Shown: piece by piece, positions 5,511-7,807 of the stretch
Numbering within the stretch: position 1 is the stretch's first letter
Layout: each line of letters begins with the position of its first letter
Origin: Bacteroidota bacterium
GTDB taxonomy: Bacteria; Bacteroidota; Bacteroidia; JACCXN01
Length of the DNA stretch: 7,807 bases
Direction: 5' to 3'
Assembly: GCA_947462515.1 (NCBI GenBank)
Contig: CANHPJ010000068.1
Span: 1 to 7,807, forward strand
The notes under the pieces: model-generated
The model's input: the letters and a program-made list of their open reading frames with translations, nothing else
Told to the model about the DNA's origin: nothing
Databases searched by the model: none
Position numbers and translations under genes: made by a program

Positions 5511-7807
5511 ATGAGAAAATATTTGATGTTCCTTTTCCTGTTTTTTTCTTTTTTTTATGCCTGGAGTTCTGAAAAAATAATTGAAACACAAATACGTTAC
5601 AATCTTCCTTATGCCAATGAGGTTTATATGGTCTGGGGAATAAATAACTGGCAGCTTCCACCAAAAGTTGATCTTATTGCGGATTCCTATACAAAAGGCA
5701 GCCTTGTCTATACCAAAATGAAAAAGATTGAGAAGGATTTTGTGGTTTCTTTCAACCTACCAAAAGGATGCACCATTGATTATTGCTTTAATATAACCAA
5801 GGGTCCTTTTGATGCTCCCATTGACAAATGGGATACTAATTACGGAGCAAGCGATAAAGACTATCATAGCATTGCAAACGAAAATGTAATAGCCATAATT
5901 AAGGCCAATCCGAATTTTGTTTCAATTGGTTATTCGGTAACATTTATCTCCTTTGGAATTAAGCTTCTGCTATTAATGATTTCTCTCGTTCTAATTCATT
6001 TTACTCTTAGAAAATTTTTTTTCAAAAGGTCTTTCCCGGAAATTAACTCTACCCTCATTATTATTGGTGTAAGCATTTCGCTATTTTTAATTTCTCTGCC
6101 CCTTCGCAGCTCTGTTACAGGCAGTTTTTCAAAGTTCTTGGTTTATCCCTCAGAGATTCTTCCTATAATACTAAAAGAGGTGTTTTATGATGGATTGTTG
6201 CTTTTGTTTACCACTCTGCTGTTTTTAGCTTTAATTCGTCTGTTTAATTCAAAAATATGGATTAAAAACCTTGTTTTTAGTCTTTACATAGTCTTTTGTA
6301 GCGTTTATCTGATTGCTGAAACCTTAAATGTAAAAATAGTCGAGATGCTAGGGCTTCCATTCAACTACAGATGGCTTGCCTATTCCGGGTTTTTGAAAAG
6401 TACCGATGCTAAAAATGCCTTGTTTTCTAATGTGGACGTCAAATATGCAATCGAAACATTGGCTACTATTTTGTTAATAATCCCTCTGACATATTTTGCC
6501 ATTCACAGCCTTGTCCTTTTAAAGCGGATTGTTAAAATTAAACGAATCTGGATTTTTGCAACGGTTTTTATTATCAGCTTCTTCTTCTTTAGTAAGCCAT
6601 CTGAAGCAGATAAGTTTGATTATAATAAAATAGCTAATCCGGTCTGGGTATTTGTTGAATCAATTTCACCTTTTTCCTCTTCCATCATAAATTCTGACTC
6701 CGATCAGGTGTGCGAGCTAGCTATTAAAAATCCCCAAGAAATTGATCAGAAATTCAAAAACAGATTCGACTCTGTTAAAATAAAAAATGTTCTCATTTTT
6801 GTTAACGAATCCACCCCGGCAGAATATATTGGACTTTATAACAAAAAGTATAATGTCACCCCGGTTCTTGATTCCTATTATAACCAAAGTATTGTCTTTC
6901 AGAATATATATGCCCATGCGCCTGCAACAAATAAATCTTTAGTCAGCCTACATGCCGCTATCAATCCATGGCTTTCTTATTATAGTCTGACAGAAGCTCA
7001 CCCTGACATCAAACTTCCCAATATCCAATCAGTGTTAAAATCAGACGGCTATCGAACTGCTTTTTTTAACTCCGGCGATAATGAATTTCAAAGCACAAAT
7101 AAGTATCTGAAAGCACATGATTTTGAGTTAACCAGTGATTTCAAAAATAATAATTGCCCTAAAAAGCTTGTAACAGGTTATGAAGCCTCCGAAAACTTCG
7201 ACGGAAGTGATGATGAGTGCCTTGCATCTTCCTGCCTGAACTGGATAGACCAAAATAAAGAAAAACCTTTTTTTACTACTCTGTGGACCTTTCAGACACA
7301 TTATCCCTACTTTGCCAGTGGCTCCGAAAAAGATTATCAAACAGGCGATGCAAACCTTAATAAATACCTCAACGGATTAAATAATGCAGATAAAACACTC
7401 GGTAAAATAATAGATGGCTTGAAAGCCCGAGGTCTGTTCGAAAGTACACTAATTGTGGTAACTGGTGATCATGGTGAGGCTTTTGGCAGGCACGACCAGA
7501 CAACGCATGCTAGGAATATTTTTGAGGAAAATCTTCATATTCCTCTGGTGCTTATAAACCCAATGCTTTTTAAAGGAGAATGGAATAAAACCCTGGGTGC
7601 CATTTCTGATATCTCCCCAACAATTTTATCGGTGCTTGGTAAAACTCAACCCGAAACGTGGCAAGGTGAAAGCCTTTTTAATAATGCCAGACATAATAGC
7701 GTGTATTTTTACGCCCCCTGGTCTGATTATTGGTTCGGTTATCGCCAAGATAATATCAAATATCTTTACAATGCCTCCACCGACAAGTTTTATATGTTCG
7801 ATCTAAA
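5511..7807 (+). CDS. LTA synthase / phosphoglycerol transferase family protein with N-terminal carbohydrate-binding-like domain (3' partial)
   Basis: The frame is open from ATG 5511 to the right edge: 765 complete codons and no stop. By family it is a membrane phosphotransferase that moves a head group, such as phosphoglycerol or phosphoethanolamine, from a lipid donor to an envelope acceptor. Domains in order: signal peptide (MRKYLMFLFLFFSFFYAW); periplasmic CBM20/25/53-like module at about 26-120 (YMVWGINNW 39-47, W107-D108 and D117-Y118); six hydrophobic segments near 141-164, 181-198, 229-245, 253-275, 314-336 and 347-361; then the catalytic domain from about 425. Loops RKFFFKR and LKRIVKIKR are basic, placing them inside and both soluble domains in the periplasm. 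Expected catalytic and metal residues are present: E433 in NVLIFVNES, T473 in ATNKS, D653 and H654 in TGDHGEAFG, with QTHYPY at 595-600. Thr at the nucleophile position argues against a sulfatase. The C-terminus is nearly reached, since the last residues YMFDL match the family's closing 'YDL' strand. There is no Shine-Dalgarno site. The acceptor is unknown. Confidence 0.9.
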   Translation, partial: MRKYLMFLFLFFSFFYAWSSEKIIETQIRYNLPYANEVYMVWGINNWQLPPKVDLIADSYTKGSLVYTKMKKIEKDFVVSFNLPKGCTIDYCFNITKGPFDAPIDKWDTNYGASDKDYHSIANENVIAIIKANPNFVSIGYSVTFISFGIKLLLLMISLVLIHFTLRKFFFKRSFPEINSTLIIIGVSISLFLISLPLRSSVTGSFSKFLVYPSEILPIILKEVFYDGLLLLFTTLLFLALIRLFNSKIWIKNLVFSLYIVFCSVYLIAETLNVKIVEMLGLPFNYRWLAYSGFLKSTDAKNALFSNVDVKYAIETLATILLIIPLTYFAIHSLVLLKRIVKIKRIWIFATVFIISFFFFSKPSEADKFDYNKIANPVWVFVESISPFSSSIINSDSDQVCELAIKNPQEIDQKFKNRFDSVKIKNVLIFVNESTPAEYIGLYNKKYNVTPVLDSYYNQSIVFQNIYAHAPATNKSLVSLHAAINPWLSYYSLTEAHPDIKLPNIQSVLKSDGYRTAFFNSGDNEFQSTNKYLKAHDFELTSDFKNNNCPKKLVTGYEASENFDGSDDECLASSCLNWIDQNKEKPFFTTLWTFQTHYPYFASGSEKDYQTGDANLNKYLNGLNNADKTLGKIIDGLKARGLFESTLIVVTGDHGEAFGRHDQTTHARNIFEENLHIPLVLINPMLFKGEWNKTLGAISDISPTILSVLGKTQPETWQGESLFNNARHNSVYFYAPWSDYWFGYRQDNIKYLYNASTDKFYMFDL
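5586..5870 (+). other. Carbohydrate-binding-like N-terminal domain of the transferase
   Basis: Residues about 26-120 resemble starch-binding-type Ig-like modules (CBM20, CBM25/53 or the CBM48/AMPK type). The pattern is a first strand IRYNLPYANEVYMVWG, then INNW (44-47), a middle strand FVVSFNLPKG (77-86), DYCFNI (90-95), and a closing KWDTNYG-x-x-x-KDY (106-118). W47 and W107 fall where sugar-stacking aromatics often lie. C87 and C92 could form a disulfide in the periplasm. The family assignment comes from motif memory, not a search, and an Ig-like domain without sugar binding is the main alternative. Confidence 0.55.

Noticed and set aside
5491..5514. Seven-codon frame MIEIDKL whose TGA overlaps the transferase start
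   Set aside because: Stop/start overlap can signal translational coupling, but the frame is very short, has no ribosome binding site and is easily explained by chance in this A+T-rich leader.
6717..7340. Two minus-strand open frames (6717-6917 and 7128-7340)
   Set aside because: Both are antisense to the catalytic domain of the transferase and have no recognisable features.
7597..7806. Plus-strand open frame near the right edge
   Set aside because: It overlaps the transferase catalytic domain in another frame. The transferase frame carries the family motifs on both sides, so this is a shadow.

Overview
The window looks like A+T-rich chromosomal DNA of a Bacteroidota species. The clearest taxonomic signals are the central gene, whose family is typical of that phylum, and the small exported protein before it, which has a Bacteroidota-style N-terminal module. 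None of the three gene starts has a recognisable Shine-Dalgarno sequence, which also fits. I see no tRNA, rRNA, CRISPR array, insertion sequence or integrase. All supported genes are on the + strand.

Layout: (1) positions 2-142 hold the last 46 codons of an unrecognised gene that enters from the left. (2) Positions 188-814 encode a small exported protein with a short N-terminal beta module and a probable beta-rich C-terminal part. (3) Positions 815-958 are a non-coding A+T-rich spacer with a 13-bp direct repeat and a 9-bp inverted repeat. (4) Positions 959-5245 encode a 1428-residue exported RHS/YD-type shell protein of the Bacteroidota kind. It has a carbohydrate-binding-like domain near its C-terminus but no RHS core and no toxin tail. 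(5) Positions 5246-5510 are a non-coding spacer with a weak terminator-like hairpin and T-tracts. (6) From 5511 to the right edge runs a long open gene, at least 765 codons with no stop inside the window. I read it as a signal peptide, a periplasmic carbohydrate-binding-like domain, six membrane segments, and a periplasmic catalytic domain of the lipoteichoic acid synthase / phosphoglycerol transferase branch of the alkaline phosphatase superfamily.

The three main genes all encode envelope or exported proteins, but nothing in the sequence proves that they work together. The spacers of 144 and 265 bp suggest separate transcription units. The most unusual item is the last gene, where a glycan-binding-like module is joined to a membrane phosphotransferase. 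This suggests, as inference only, that it decorates a periplasmic or surface glycan.
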